Assembly: GCF_000209165.1 (NCBI RefSeq) | Contig: NC_009048.1 | Coordinates: 248,001 to 312,000 of the forward strand | DNA from: Scheffersomyces stipitis CBS 6054 | Taxonomy: Eukaryota > Ascomycota > Pichiomycetes > Serinales > Debaryomycetaceae | Reading direction: 5' to 3' | DNA length: 64,000 bases | Part shown: positions 8,371-17,674 of the stretch, piece after piece | How positions within the stretch are numbered: position 1 is the first letter of the stretch | How the letters are laid out: every line of letters starts with the position of its first letter | Program-made: the position numbers and the translations under genes | The notes under the pieces: model-generated | Databases searched by the model: none | Seen by the model: the letters and a program-made list of their open reading frames with translations, nothing else | What the model was told of the DNA's origin: nothing

Positions 8371-11300
8371 ATGTCTAGATTAGTAAATTTTCGGATAACC
8401 AACCCGCTGTTAACGGAACACCGGGTAGCAAATCCAACTAATCTTCTCAAGATCCGTACTAAAAATATTCAAAAAAACACACAGATCAATAAGTTTCGAG
8501 AACTCGCGACTTACTGTGATGTCTTACTCATTCAAGAAACTGATTTTAATTCAAAACAACCAGCCAACTCCCAGAACAGGCGGGGAGCCAGGAGGGGAGC
8601 AAGACGGGCAATGCAACAACAACCCCCAAACTACTCTCAGGATCCCACCCCAGATTGGATTACCTCATTACAAAAACAATTGAACCAAGCAAATCAAGAG
8701 CTAATCTATACAGATACATTAGCTCGCTCGGGAATCATACTTAATTTTCAACACCAACACTTTGAAAAGATTTCGTCTAATAACCTCCAGCTCGACTCTG
8801 AAATCGCGCGGTATGCGACCGACGTAATCATTCAACTCAAAGAAACAAAAGAATATATCTTAGTTATCTCAGTGTACGGACCGAGTGGGAATCATCGTTC
8901 TCAAGAGCAATTATTCCACTCTCTTTATACTCTGATTAACACACTCATCACAAATTTCGAAATTGACAATAACAATCACAAGCTCCACCTCTGTATAGGG
9001 GGAGACTTCAATATGATACAAAATCCAGAACTAGATTCTACTGCAAGAGAAAGCTCCAGTCGAGAGCACGCCTCCCGACAAGCCTTCAACTCTCTTTGCA
9101 ACGAATTTCAACTACATGACTCTCTTAGAGGATTAGAACCGACTATCAAGGTACCCACAAATACCAACACAAATAATTGCAGAAGACTCGATAGAATCTA
9201 TCTCCCCAGATCCTTCCAAGCAAGAATCTGGAGATATTCTCACCGCTTCAATCACATAGTAACATCAACTCACGCCACGGTAGACGTGGACCTTAGCATC
9301 CTACCGGACGCAACGCTAAAAGTAGCAAGGCCACGCTTTATCATTAAAGACCACTGGGTTGACAACCTAGGATTTCTCAACATCCTCAGTCACACACGCT
9401 TTTCAGACTATTCTGAATTTATCCAACGTGTCCCTAAGATAATAGCATCCCTTAGACAGAGACCTACAGCCAACGCTCACCACAGCGTTAGTGAAAAGTC
9501 TACCATTTTCAGAGATCTCAATGACCGCTTCAAAGGGGCAATCCATGCTGCCAAAATAGTGAAATCACTACAAACAGCAGACAAAAGTAGAACTGCCACC
9601 TCCACGGATCAAATACTCGCTATCCAAAGGGAACACTTTGCCAAGCTCTACCTGGACTCCCAACCCCAGGAAGCGAAGCGAAGCATTCGGACCTATGTTC
9701 AGATGTTCCCGCAAAAAATAGCGGCAAGTGACCAGGCCAAACTAGATGAACCCATTACACTCGAAGAAATAACTGCGGCTTTACAAAGGACCACCAATGA
9801 CTCAACGCCAGGGGAAGATGGTGCAACATTCCTCTTCCTCAAAGCGACTTGGGACACAGCAGGCCCCTTGCTTGTAAAGGACGCCAACAACATCATGCGA
9901 AATGGACTCTTACCATCCTCGATGGCACTAGTACTAATACGCATGATTCCCAAAAGGAAAAAAGCAGACCCCACAGTGGACGATTACCGTCCCATATCCC
10001 TCATCAATACCTCATTGAGGGTGATTTCACAGGTCCTCAATATGCGCCTTCGCACAGTAATCAAGAACCTCATTGGCTATGATCAATGTGGCTTCATGCC
10101 CGAACGCCAAATGGATTTTCAAATCCAACGGTTCCGGGCCATCATTGACAAGGTAGCAGAAGATCCCGAGAAGCTGAAAATTGCAAATGTGATCATCTTA
10201 GATTTAACCAAAGCCTTTGATCGAGTATCACACGACTATTTGTCTGCCGTACTCGACCAAATCGGGTTAGGTCCCAAGTTTAAGCGTATCCTATTACTGG
10301 TGACGACACAACAATTTGCAGCCATTTTTACGAACAATACCAAATCCGAAACGTTTCCACTTACGCAAGGCACGAGACAAGGAAACCCGGTTCTGCCGAT
10401 TCTCTTTAACTTATGTCTTGAACCGCTCCTTTACAGACTCCATAGTAGACTCCAGGGCATTCCTATCCAACTAGATCACCTTCCAGCGCTTACAGCGAAA
10501 TACTCAGCATTTGCTGACGACCTCACTGTTTTCACAAGCTGTAGAAGGGACCACGAAATCTTGAAAGAGGAACTCTCTCTATTTGAGCAAGCCTCAAACT
10601 CCTTGGTGAGCATTTCCAAATCAAGAACAGCATTCTGGGACCAGCCTCCGCACGAAGACATTCAACGGATCCTTGGTTTCGAAGGACTTGCTCTTCGGAC
10701 ATCGGATCACAAATATCTTGGGGTACCGCTAAATGGTTTCAATTGGGAAACTTATACAAAGTCCCTTTCTACTCAACTTGTTCTCCATAGCATTAAAGAA
10801 TTGCCGATTCACCTCAGATGCACAGGTTTTAATACTTATATCTTTTCAAAGGTATATTTCAGGGACCTCCATGACCCCATGCAAATATCCGATATCAAGA
10901 GACTCACCAAAATGGTAAAGGGTCACTTACCTCCAATTGGTGAACAGCATCTATACAATTTGAAAAGCAAAGGAGGCTTCGGTCTCCTCGACATGGAACA
11001 GCAACTAAAGGGTCGTCGGGCCAAAGTGATCTATGAAACCTTGACCAACCTGACAGATTGGAATTTAATAGTGTTCCGCGATAAATTGCAATCATTTATG
11101 GACTACATCTTTCCACCTCGAACGGTAAACCAAACCCAACGGGAAATAGTCCCATGGTATCGGTTCCTAACGGACCTATATGTACGTGAAGGATCTCGAG
11201 CTCGAATTGAATATCTTCATTATGAAAAATTCACCAATGCCGAGAAAGAATGGCTCAAAGCCTGGTTCCAAATTACGAAGGCTAAAAACTTCCACTGGAT

Positions 11301-11955
11301 AAGGGACCGTTTTACGGGACGGACAACTTGGTATCGCAGGGATGTCTACAAACGATTCACTACTGAAGAGAAAGCATATATGGTTAGAAACCCACCAATC
11401 AAAAATGATTGGCAACATTGGATTGATCTGGTTGATCCTAGCACATTCCGAAGTCGCTCGGCCAAACTGGCTCAAGCCAAACCAGTCAGTAGTTCTGCAA
11501 CCTTGAAAGAGAACTTCCAATTAACAGACGATGACTATCAGCAGTTTTGGAAAGCTATAGCTAAAGTACAACGTAGGTATCCAAAAGGGGTGGAGGAAAT
11601 TCACAGGGTTCACCTCGGTCACAGGGACCGACATGGGTCCTCCGAGGCTCTGCCAGAATGCCTGATGTGTTTCAATGAAATACCAAGACCTCAGTTTTTT
11701 CACCATATTTACCAAGATTGTTCAATCAGCCGTACATTATGGGACATACTTCGTCCTACAGAAATCACATTAAATTTAAAGAATCTCATTTGCAATTCTT
11801 CACTTTCACAGGCTGCATATCTCTCGTGGAATCAATACCTTTTAGCTGTTCATCTTTTTAGATGCCGACGGCGAAATCCAATGGACAGGGACATTTTCAC
11901 CTGTTCTATGCTTTCATCTTGGGTATCGATTTTGCAGTCTAGACGTCTTATTTAA
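8371..11955 (+). CDS. LINE ORF2: AP endonuclease + reverse transcriptase
   Basis: 1194 aa. The N-terminal apurinic-type endonuclease shows Asn32, QETDF (Glu56), VYGPSG, GGDFN (Asp212/Asn214), RLDRIY (Asp274) and STH (His301), the full expected set. The reverse transcriptase spans about 490-800, with the fingers motif RPISLINTSLR, palm motif A in LDLTKAFDRVSHDY, a QGTRQGNPVLPILFNL motif and the catalytic box FADD (714-717). A C-terminal Cys/His region CLMCFNEIPRPQFFHHIYQDC-like resembles the zinc finger of L1-type ORF2. No RNase H is evident. The protein would nick target DNA and copy the LINE RNA by target-primed reverse transcription. The start ATG lies one base after the ORF1 stop. Confidence 0.93.
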   Translation: MSRLVNFRITNPLLTEHRVANPTNLLKIRTKNIQKNTQINKFRELATYCDVLLIQETDFNSKQPANSQNRRGARRGARRAMQQQPPNYSQDPTPDWITSLQKQLNQANQELIYTDTLARSGIILNFQHQHFEKISSNNLQLDSEIARYATDVIIQLKETKEYILVISVYGPSGNHRSQEQLFHSLYTLINTLITNFEIDNNNHKLHLCIGGDFNMIQNPELDSTARESSSREHASRQAFNSLCNEFQLHDSLRGLEPTIKVPTNTNTNNCRRLDRIYLPRSFQARIWRYSHRFNHIVTSTHATVDVDLSILPDATLKVARPRFIIKDHWVDNLGFLNILSHTRFSDYSEFIQRVPKIIASLRQRPTANAHHSVSEKSTIFRDLNDRFKGAIHAAKIVKSLQTADKSRTATSTDQILAIQREHFAKLYLDSQPQEAKRSIRTYVQMFPQKIAASDQAKLDEPITLEEITAALQRTTNDSTPGEDGATFLFLKATWDTAGPLLVKDANNIMRNGLLPSSMALVLIRMIPKRKKADPTVDDYRPISLINTSLRVISQVLNMRLRTVIKNLIGYDQCGFMPERQMDFQIQRFRAIIDKVAEDPEKLKIANVIILDLTKAFDRVSHDYLSAVLDQIGLGPKFKRILLLVTTQQFAAIFTNNTKSETFPLTQGTRQGNPVLPILFNLCLEPLLYRLHSRLQGIPIQLDHLPALTAKYSAFADDLTVFTSCRRDHEILKEELSLFEQASNSLVSISKSRTAFWDQPPHEDIQRILGFEGLALRTSDHKYLGVPLNGFNWETYTKSLSTQLVLHSIKELPIHLRCTGFNTYIFSKVYFRDLHDPMQISDIKRLTKMVKGHLPPIGEQHLYNLKSKGGFGLLDMEQQLKGRRAKVIYETLTNLTDWNLIVFRDKLQSFMDYIFPPRTVNQTQREIVPWYRFLTDLYVREGSRARIEYLHYEKFTNAEKEWLKAWFQITKAKNFHWIRDRFTGRTTWYRRDVYKRFTTEEKAYMVRNPPIKNDWQHWIDLVDPSTFRSRSAKLAQAKPVSSSATLKENFQLTDDDYQQFWKAIAKVQRRYPKGVEEIHRVHLGHRDRHGSSEALPECLMCFNEIPRPQFFHHIYQDCSISRTLWDILRPTEITLNLKNLICNSSLSQAAYLSWNQYLLAVHLFRCRRRNPMDRDIFTCSMLSSWVSILQSRRLI

Positions 11956-12151
11956 ACATTTTACAAGTCCGGTAGCTTATACCGTTGTCAAGTTTTTTAC
12001 AGTTTTCTAAGGATATCACCTAGTTTTTAGGTCATATCACCCGGAGGTTTTTATCCTAGGATTTCCTTCACCATTCGGTATGGATTAGAGGAAGATTTAT
12101 ATACTTTGTAGTTGATAGGTTGGACTTTAGTCGTAATACATGCCATTTCGT
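11956..12151 (+). other. LINE 3' UTR with two conserved stem-loops
   Basis: This 3' UTR is nearly identical to that of copy 2 (14931-15127), although the coding bodies have diverged strongly. Two small hairpins are visible. One is CGGTA-GCTTA-TACCG, whose loop differs in copy 2 (GCATA) while the stem is kept. The other is ACCTA-GTTTT-TAGGT, extended by a further pair in copy 2. In LINEs the 3' end is often the site recognised by the reverse transcriptase, so these are candidates for that signal. Confidence 0.6.
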
Positions 12152-12174
12152 AAAAAAAAAAAAGGGCCTGTCCA

Positions 12175-12843
12175 ATGTCAGAACTACGACCAATCAATCA
12201 GCCAGAGGGACCTCTAGGGGTTTTCTCTGGTGAAAGCTCTTCAAATCAAGCCTTAAACGAGCCAAAACCACCGGATATTGACCGAAATCCACACGACCAT
12301 GTCGCACCCCATGATCTGATGGACCTCGATGGCGAGTCCACAGATGCCGATGAAAACGGCAATTTAGAGCCATCCTTCGTGACTGCAGTGTCATCTACCT
12401 CTGAGGAACCGGCCCAACTACGGGATAATCCCACGGACGAGCTGGTTATTCAGAACCAGACCCCATTAAGTCCTACTATGGAAAGTTTTGAAACCTCAGT
12501 TTCGGAAATTTTTCAAAGTCACGTGCTTGACGAGGTACACGACCAGGAAATGGCTGCAAACGATGATAATGAAATGGATCACATTTCTTTAAATTCTACA
12601 ACCAGCCTCTCGAACTTGCCCGAACAAGAAGATTCTCTCCTTGTACACCAACTTAAAGAAAATACAAAAACCCAAAAAAATTCTGAATCCTTACAATACT
12701 TAAATAAAAACCAAAAAAACTCCGAAAATACAAAACTCCCAGAAAAAAATACACAAGACCTTGAAGCAGAGGAATACCCACTCTTAGGAACCTCAAAGAG
12801 TTCTTCTAAGAAAAGGATTCATCCCTCAAACCCCAACTATTAA
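12175..12843 (+). pseudogene. Truncated LINE ORF1 (N-terminal part only)
   Basis: 222 codons starting MSELRPINQPEGPLG, matching the acidic N-terminus and Lys/Asn-rich stretch of copy 1 ORF1. After the deletion junction the frame enters ORF2-derived sequence out of frame and stops at once (12841). It has no zinc knuckle or central domain, so it should not act as a complete RNA-binding protein. The first about 55 codons are nearly identical to copy 1; later codons differ increasingly. Confidence 0.85.
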
Positions 12844-12863
12844 CAAAGGACGCGGAGAATATC

Positions 12864-14930
12864 ATGCAAACGGGAATATTACCAGAGTCAATGGCTCTAG
12901 TTCTCATCCGTTTGATACCCAAGAGAAAACGTAAGGACCTCACGGTCGATGATTTCCGTCCCATCTCCCTTATTAATACTTCTTTAAGGGTGATTTCGCA
13001 GGTCCTTAATATGCGCCTTCAAAAGGTGACCAAGGACCTCATCGGCTATGACCAATGCGGCTTTATGCCCGAACGCCAGATGGACTTTCAAATCCAACGG
13101 TTCCGGGCCCTCATCGACAAAGTATCAAAAGACCCCGAGACTCTGAAAAGTGCAAATGTCATTATATTGGACTTGACTAAAGCATTTGATCGGATATCGC
13201 ACGACTATTTGTCTGCAGTACTCGACCAACTTGGCTTTGGCCCCAGATTCAAGCGGATCTTGCTCCTGGTAACGACACAACAATTTGCAGCCATTTTTAC
13301 CAACAACACAAAGTCAGAGACCTTTCCACTCAAACAGGGAACGAGACAAGGCAACCCAGTGCTGCCTATCCTTTTCAATCTCTGCTTGGAGCCTCTTTTA
13401 CAAAGATTACAGAGTCGGCTCGAGGGAATTCCGATTCAACTCGACCATCTACCACCGCTAACAGCGAAATATTCAGCCTTTGCAGATGATCTCACAGTTT
13501 TTGTGAATGGAACCAGAGATCATGAAATTCTCAAAGAAGAACTTACTTTATTTGAACAAGCATCCAACTCGTTGGTCAGTATTGCCAAGTCCAGGACCTG
13601 CCACTGGGGCCAGTCACCTCCCGAAGAGGTTACCAAGATCCTTGGCTTTGAAGTCCTCGACATTAGCACGACGGACTACAAATACCTCGGAGTTCCGCTT
13701 AACGGCTTCAGATGGGATTCGTATATCTCCTCTCTTTCCACACAGCTACATTTCCATACCATACAAGAATTGCCAATTCATCTCAGATGCACGGGGTTCA
13801 ATACTTACATCTTCTCGAAAATTTACTTCCGAGACCTACATGATCCCATGGCAAATGACAATATCAAGCACATCAAAAAGATGGTAAAGGGACATCTCCC
13901 TCGCATTAGCGACAGAAACCTTAGTAGCTTGAAAAAGAAAGGGGGCTTCGGACTACTCAATGTAAAGCAACAGCTCTTAGGAAGACGGGCAAAAGTCATC
14001 TACGAAACGTTGACGAATCTGGTGGATTGGAATCTCATAGTTCTCCGTGACAAACTTCAATCCTTCATTGATACAATTTACCCTCCGACACGCAATCAAC
14101 TTGATCCCCTGAAATGGGACATCGTACCGTGGTACCTTTTCCTTGTGAACTACGCGGTCCAAAACAAAGATCATGCAATGTCAGCGTACAAGACCTACAA
14201 TCAATTCACCAGAGCCGAAATAGCATGGCTCGAAGCATGGTTTACCATCATTAAGCCGAAAAACCGCTACCATATCCCGGATGAAAGGGGTAGGAGGTTT
14301 TGGATTAATTCATATTTTAAAAAGCCCTTCACGCTTAATGAGAAACAAGAGATGGTGCGTAACCCGCCACTTCAGCTGGATTGGGATAAACACATAACCA
14401 GCCGTGTTGATCGCATGACATTTACCCGTAGATCAGCAAAATATGAGCAACAAGCCCCGGTGTGTAGCTCCAGTACGCTACTTCAAAAGTTTCCCCTGCT
14501 ACAGGACAATTACCCCAAGTTTTGGAAGGCTCTTTATAAAGTACAACTTCTTCATCCCAAAGGGACAGAGGAATTACACAGGGTCCATCTTGGTCACCGC
14601 GAACGCCACGGCAATCCGGAGGCTCTTGAAGATTGTGTAATGTGCCTCAACTCAATTGAAAGACGGAAATACTTTCACCATACCTACCAAGACTGTGAGG
14701 CTAGCCGCACGTTTTGGAATTTGTTAGGGCCTGAAGGTATGAACCTAGATTTAAACAACATCATTGGTAAGTTTGAACTTCCCGTGGCTGCTTTCCTTTC
14801 TCTAAATCGATACTTCCTTACTGTCTACTTATTTCAAGTTCGACGGCGGAACAGTGAAGACAGGGAATCCTTCTCTCTGTCAACACTTTCTACTTGGGTA
14901 TCGATTTTGCAGTCTAGACGTCTTATTTAA
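12864..14930 (+). CDS. Truncated LINE ORF2: reverse transcriptase and C-terminal domain, no endonuclease
   Basis: 688 aa open without interruption, aligned with residues about 507-1194 of copy 1 ORF2. It contains RPISLINTSLR, LDLTKAFDRISHDY, QGTRQGNPVLPILFNL and the catalytic FADD box, then the C-terminal CVMCLNSIERRKYFHHTYQDC-like Cys/His segment and the same terminal QSRRLI. The open frame actually extends upstream of this ATG into the deletion junction, so the ATG is only the first available. The endonuclease and leading RT residues are missing, so autonomous retrotransposition is not expected. Differences from copy 1 are mostly synonymous, showing the parent lineage was under protein-level constraint; whether this copy is translated is unknown. 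Confidence 0.8.
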   Translation: MQTGILPESMALVLIRLIPKRKRKDLTVDDFRPISLINTSLRVISQVLNMRLQKVTKDLIGYDQCGFMPERQMDFQIQRFRALIDKVSKDPETLKSANVIILDLTKAFDRISHDYLSAVLDQLGFGPRFKRILLLVTTQQFAAIFTNNTKSETFPLKQGTRQGNPVLPILFNLCLEPLLQRLQSRLEGIPIQLDHLPPLTAKYSAFADDLTVFVNGTRDHEILKEELTLFEQASNSLVSIAKSRTCHWGQSPPEEVTKILGFEVLDISTTDYKYLGVPLNGFRWDSYISSLSTQLHFHTIQELPIHLRCTGFNTYIFSKIYFRDLHDPMANDNIKHIKKMVKGHLPRISDRNLSSLKKKGGFGLLNVKQQLLGRRAKVIYETLTNLVDWNLIVLRDKLQSFIDTIYPPTRNQLDPLKWDIVPWYLFLVNYAVQNKDHAMSAYKTYNQFTRAEIAWLEAWFTIIKPKNRYHIPDERGRRFWINSYFKKPFTLNEKQEMVRNPPLQLDWDKHITSRVDRMTFTRRSAKYEQQAPVCSSSTLLQKFPLLQDNYPKFWKALYKVQLLHPKGTEELHRVHLGHRERHGNPEALEDCVMCLNSIERRKYFHHTYQDCEASRTFWNLLGPEGMNLDLNNIIGKFELPVAAFLSLNRYFLTVYLFQVRRRNSEDRESFSLSTLSTWVSILQSRRLI

Positions 14931-15160
14931 ACATTTTACAAGTCCGGTAGCATATACCGTTGTCCAGTTTTCTACAGTTTTCTAAGGATATCACCTAGTT
15001 TTTAGGTGATTTCACTCGGAGGTTTTTATCCTAGGATTTCCTCCACCATTCGGTATGGATTAGAGGATGATTTATATACTTTGTAGTAGATAGGTTAGAC
15101 TTTAGTCGTAATACATGCCATTTCGTCAAAAAAAAAATATTGTGTGTGAAAAAAACTGTG

Positions 15161-15410
15161 ATTTCCGAGGTTTATAACCTCGGAATGGATCCGATAAACA
15201 TCCGAAACAGAAGTTCTACATTTATTTTGTTGAATAACCCAAAAACTCACAGAGATGATATGAGGATGAAGAATATGTAAATACCAGAGGATTCCCTCTA
15301 GTTTAAACAGATTTTAAATAGTTCTTCAGTGATTAATACAAGTCCATATCCATTAATCCAAATCTAAGTCCAAAAGGAAAACCGGTCTCTATATATAGGT
15401 TTCCCGTCAT
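15161..15410 (+). repeat. LTR-like dispersed repeat, copy 1 (degenerate)
   Basis: About 250 bp related to 36349-36575 in the same orientation. Shared blocks are ATTTCCGAGG...CCTCGGA at the start, CAGTGATTAATA, AAGTCCAAAAGG, AACCGGTCTC.ATATA.AGG (TATA-like) and the end CCGTCAT/CTGTCAT. The start forms a hairpin whose 10-base arms (TTCCGAGGTT and AACCTCGGAA) enclose 3 bases, at 15163-15185. The size and the late TATA-like block resemble a solo LTR, but clean TG...CA ends and a target duplication are not visible. LINE copy 2 ends just upstream. Confidence 0.5.
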
Positions 15411-16358
15411 AAAAGGTAGATAATCTCTTGATACTAAGTCGGCTCCTAGGCTCGTATAGGCATTGTTATATTTGGCAGATGTTCATGACCAATTAAATGC
15501 CGAAGTAAAGAATTAATATAGTTGTAAATAAAGAATACCAATACGAAATTCTCGGATGATTATTATTGTGAATCTGTTGGACAAGATGCCTTCTATGTCA
15601 TTTTGTCCTCGTTTCGTCAATTTGGTTCCAATCATAGATGTTTCTGATATATCAGCTAACATTAGTACAGGATATGCTGTTATTGTCTTTGCCAGCTTGT
15701 TATAATGAGCATCGTATAAACCTCATTTAGGACATAATGTAAATTCTGTGCATCATTCAATCATAACATCTATAGAGCCGAAGAACCCGTTTTGCCAGTG
15801 CTCATTCCATTTTGCAATTTATGGGAATTCCAGGAACTTGGATTAATTTTATCTAAACCTTATCTACATTTTGCTATGATTACTTCCATATGGGCATCAA
15901 GGGAATGTCAGTTAGTGAAATCGTAAGAGAGTGTAAGAAAATGATAAATTGTTGTGGCCCTTGGAGCACAATTGCAGTAAGAAAACCAATCAATGAAGGA
16001 CGCAAAGGTTCAAAACATCAACAGAAGTTTTAGAATCAGTTCACAATTGTCAAACATCATCGTGCAAATGAAACAATTGAACTATTAATATGGCTATATA
16101 CCTGACGGTCGAAGCTCATAACTGTATGGAGTCAGCTAATAAATTCCTGTTTGGCTGTTGCCCCATACTAAATCACCCGATTCTGAAATAAAATTTGGCG
16201 GTTGCAACCCTTTTGGTAGAATACGCACTCCATGTTTTTCCAGGCTGCAATTTTTCTGTTTTCATTCTTCAAATGGCACCATTCGAAAAGCATCATATAT
16301 ATAGTATGGCTTTCCAGAATTTCTCATTGTTTATTCAAAATTATCAACTATCAAAAAT
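15411..16358. other. Intergenic region upstream of the acetate transporter-family gene
   Basis: About 950 bp without a supported gene. It should contain the promoter of the gene at 16359; a TATATATA-like tract lies near 16298, about 60 bp before the start codon. No tRNA or further repeat copy was recognised. Confidence 0.45.
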
Positions 16359-17183
16359 ATGGCCAACTCTACTATAGTTTCTAGTGAACATCCCGACAAG
16401 AGCGTTGCTAGCCAGGATGAAAACCCTGTAAGCAGAGTACAATTCTCTGGTGATGCAGACGAGTTCGTACTGATTGGGGGCCACAAGTACCACAGACATG
16501 AATTGATGCAAGCCTTCGGAGGAAATTTGAACCCAGGTTTATCTCCTTATCCTAAGAGAACTATCAACCCAGTGCCTGTGGGCCTTGCTGCCTTTTCGTT
16601 GACTTTGTTCGTATTCTGTATGTACACTGCTGAAGCTATGGGCATTAAAATTCCAAACGTTATGATTGGAAGTGCCTGCTTCTATGGTGGTACAGTTCAA
16701 ATGTTATGCGGAATTCTCACTTTCCTTAACGGAAACACTTTTGGAGCAACAGTTATCACTTCTTTTGGAGCTTTCTGGCTCTCCTTTATGGCCATCTTTG
16801 TTGAAGACTTCGGTATTGCTCAAGCTTATACTGATCCAAAGATGTTCTCGAACGCAGTTGGTTTTTTCCTTTTGGGATGGGCTATTTTGATTTGGGTTCT
16901 TACTATTCTCACATTGAAGTCTACTGTTCCAATTTTTGCATTCTTTTTCCTCTTGGCATTGGCATTTACTTTATTGTCCTCTGGATATATGGTCAATAGG
17001 GTAAATGTGAAAAAAGCTGGAGCAATTATTGGAGCTGTGGATTCCTTCATTAGTTGGTATCTTGCCTTTGCAGGTACTTCCAACAGGCAGAACTCGTACA
17101 TCACTTCTTACCACTTGCCAATGCCTACATTTGGCAAGAAGGGTGCCTTTGAACACAAACCTTTCCGGGGACCACAATTATAA
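16359..17183 (+). CDS. Acetate/ammonia transporter of the AceTr (GPR1/FUN34/YaaH; Ady2/Ato) family
   Basis: 274 aa, about the usual length (Ady2 is 283). A hydrophilic N-terminus of 65 residues precedes the family signature NPVPVGL (70-76; consensus NPAPLGL). Six hydrophobic segments follow (about 74-92, 102-122, 129-148, 163-182, 187-207 and 218-236). Residues such as GGTVQMLCGILTFLNGNTFGAT match the family core. Family members are plasma-membrane acetate/proton symporters induced on non-fermentable carbon, or ammonium exporters in colonies. Which paralogue this is cannot be decided. The start is the first ATG of the frame, shortly after a TATA-like tract. Confidence 0.92.
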   Translation: MANSTIVSSEHPDKSVASQDENPVSRVQFSGDADEFVLIGGHKYHRHELMQAFGGNLNPGLSPYPKRTINPVPVGLAAFSLTLFVFCMYTAEAMGIKIPNVMIGSACFYGGTVQMLCGILTFLNGNTFGATVITSFGAFWLSFMAIFVEDFGIAQAYTDPKMFSNAVGFFLLGWAILIWVLTILTLKSTVPIFAFFFLLALAFTLLSSGYMVNRVNVKKAGAIIGAVDSFISWYLAFAGTSNRQNSYITSYHLPMPTFGKKGAFEHKPFRGPQL

Positions 17184-17674
17184 AACGTTACACACCATTA
17201 TTTTCACTAATAACTAATATCATCATTACACTTACCATTGTTTTTTACTTAATATTTAATTCATTACTATATTCTAAAATCGGGAACTTTAGATAATAAA
17301 CTAATAACTTACATTTTATTCAGTTGTATCTTTTCTTTACAGACTAAAAAAGTTGTAGCACATTGTAGATATAATATTTTCTCACTAAATCTCTAAATTC
17401 CACATAAAAGTTTTTTTTTCAAATTCGATATTGTTACAAATGAACGTGTACCATAGTAAATAGAGGGGATTCATGAAAGGGTTATAATCTCTATTTGATA
17501 CAAGTACATAAGAATTAGCGGAAATGGGTCCTTGCATTATTTAGCACGGTAGATTCGGATACTACTTGGTGGGTAAATACTGTACAGAGTGCAGACTAGC
17601 AACGCGAGCTTATTAAGCTTCAATTCGAGTCTTCATCTATCATACAGACTATTACTCTAAAGAAAAGGACCAAA
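17184..17674. other. Intergenic region
   Basis: About 490 bp between two same-strand genes. It is A+T-rich with T-tracts (17408-17418) suitable for 3' end formation or nucleosome exclusion. No ORF or RNA gene is recognised. Confidence 0.45.

Larger units (their letters stand above)
5385..12163 (+). mobile_element. Full-length APE-type LINE, copy 1
   Basis: Non-LTR retrotransposon of about 6.8 kb with two long ORFs (5388-8369 and 8371-11955), a 196-bp 3' UTR and a terminal run of 12 A (12152-12163). Both ORFs are intact, so it could be mobile. The left boundary is approximate because a 5' UTR is hard to define; similarity to copy 2 starts essentially at the ORF1 start codon. The overall design (ORF1 with CCHC zinc knuckle; ORF2 with AP endonuclease, reverse transcriptase and Cys/His-rich end; no RNase H seen) is that of the L1/Tx1-like fungal LINEs such as Candida Zorro. 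No clear target-site duplication was found. Confidence 0.9.
12164..15137 (+). mobile_element. LINE copy 2, internally deleted, abutting copy 1
   Basis: It begins directly after the A-tail of copy 1, only 11 bases before its ORF1 ATG, and ends with a 10-A tail (15128-15137). It keeps the first roughly 200 codons of ORF1 and the last 688 codons of ORF2 and lacks everything between (ORF1 zinc knuckle, the endonuclease and the first RT motifs). The deletion junction is near 12830, where the sequence switches to the equivalent of about 9862 in copy 1. The 5' 165 bp and the 3' UTR are almost identical to copy 1; the RT part is much more diverged, mostly at third codon positions. It is presumably non-autonomous. 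Confidence 0.9.

Noticed and set aside
12820..12845. Shared NY-stop end of truncated ORF1 and full ORF1 as a conserved C-terminus
   Set aside because: In copy 2 these codons come from ORF2 sequence read out of frame after the deletion; the likeness is chance.
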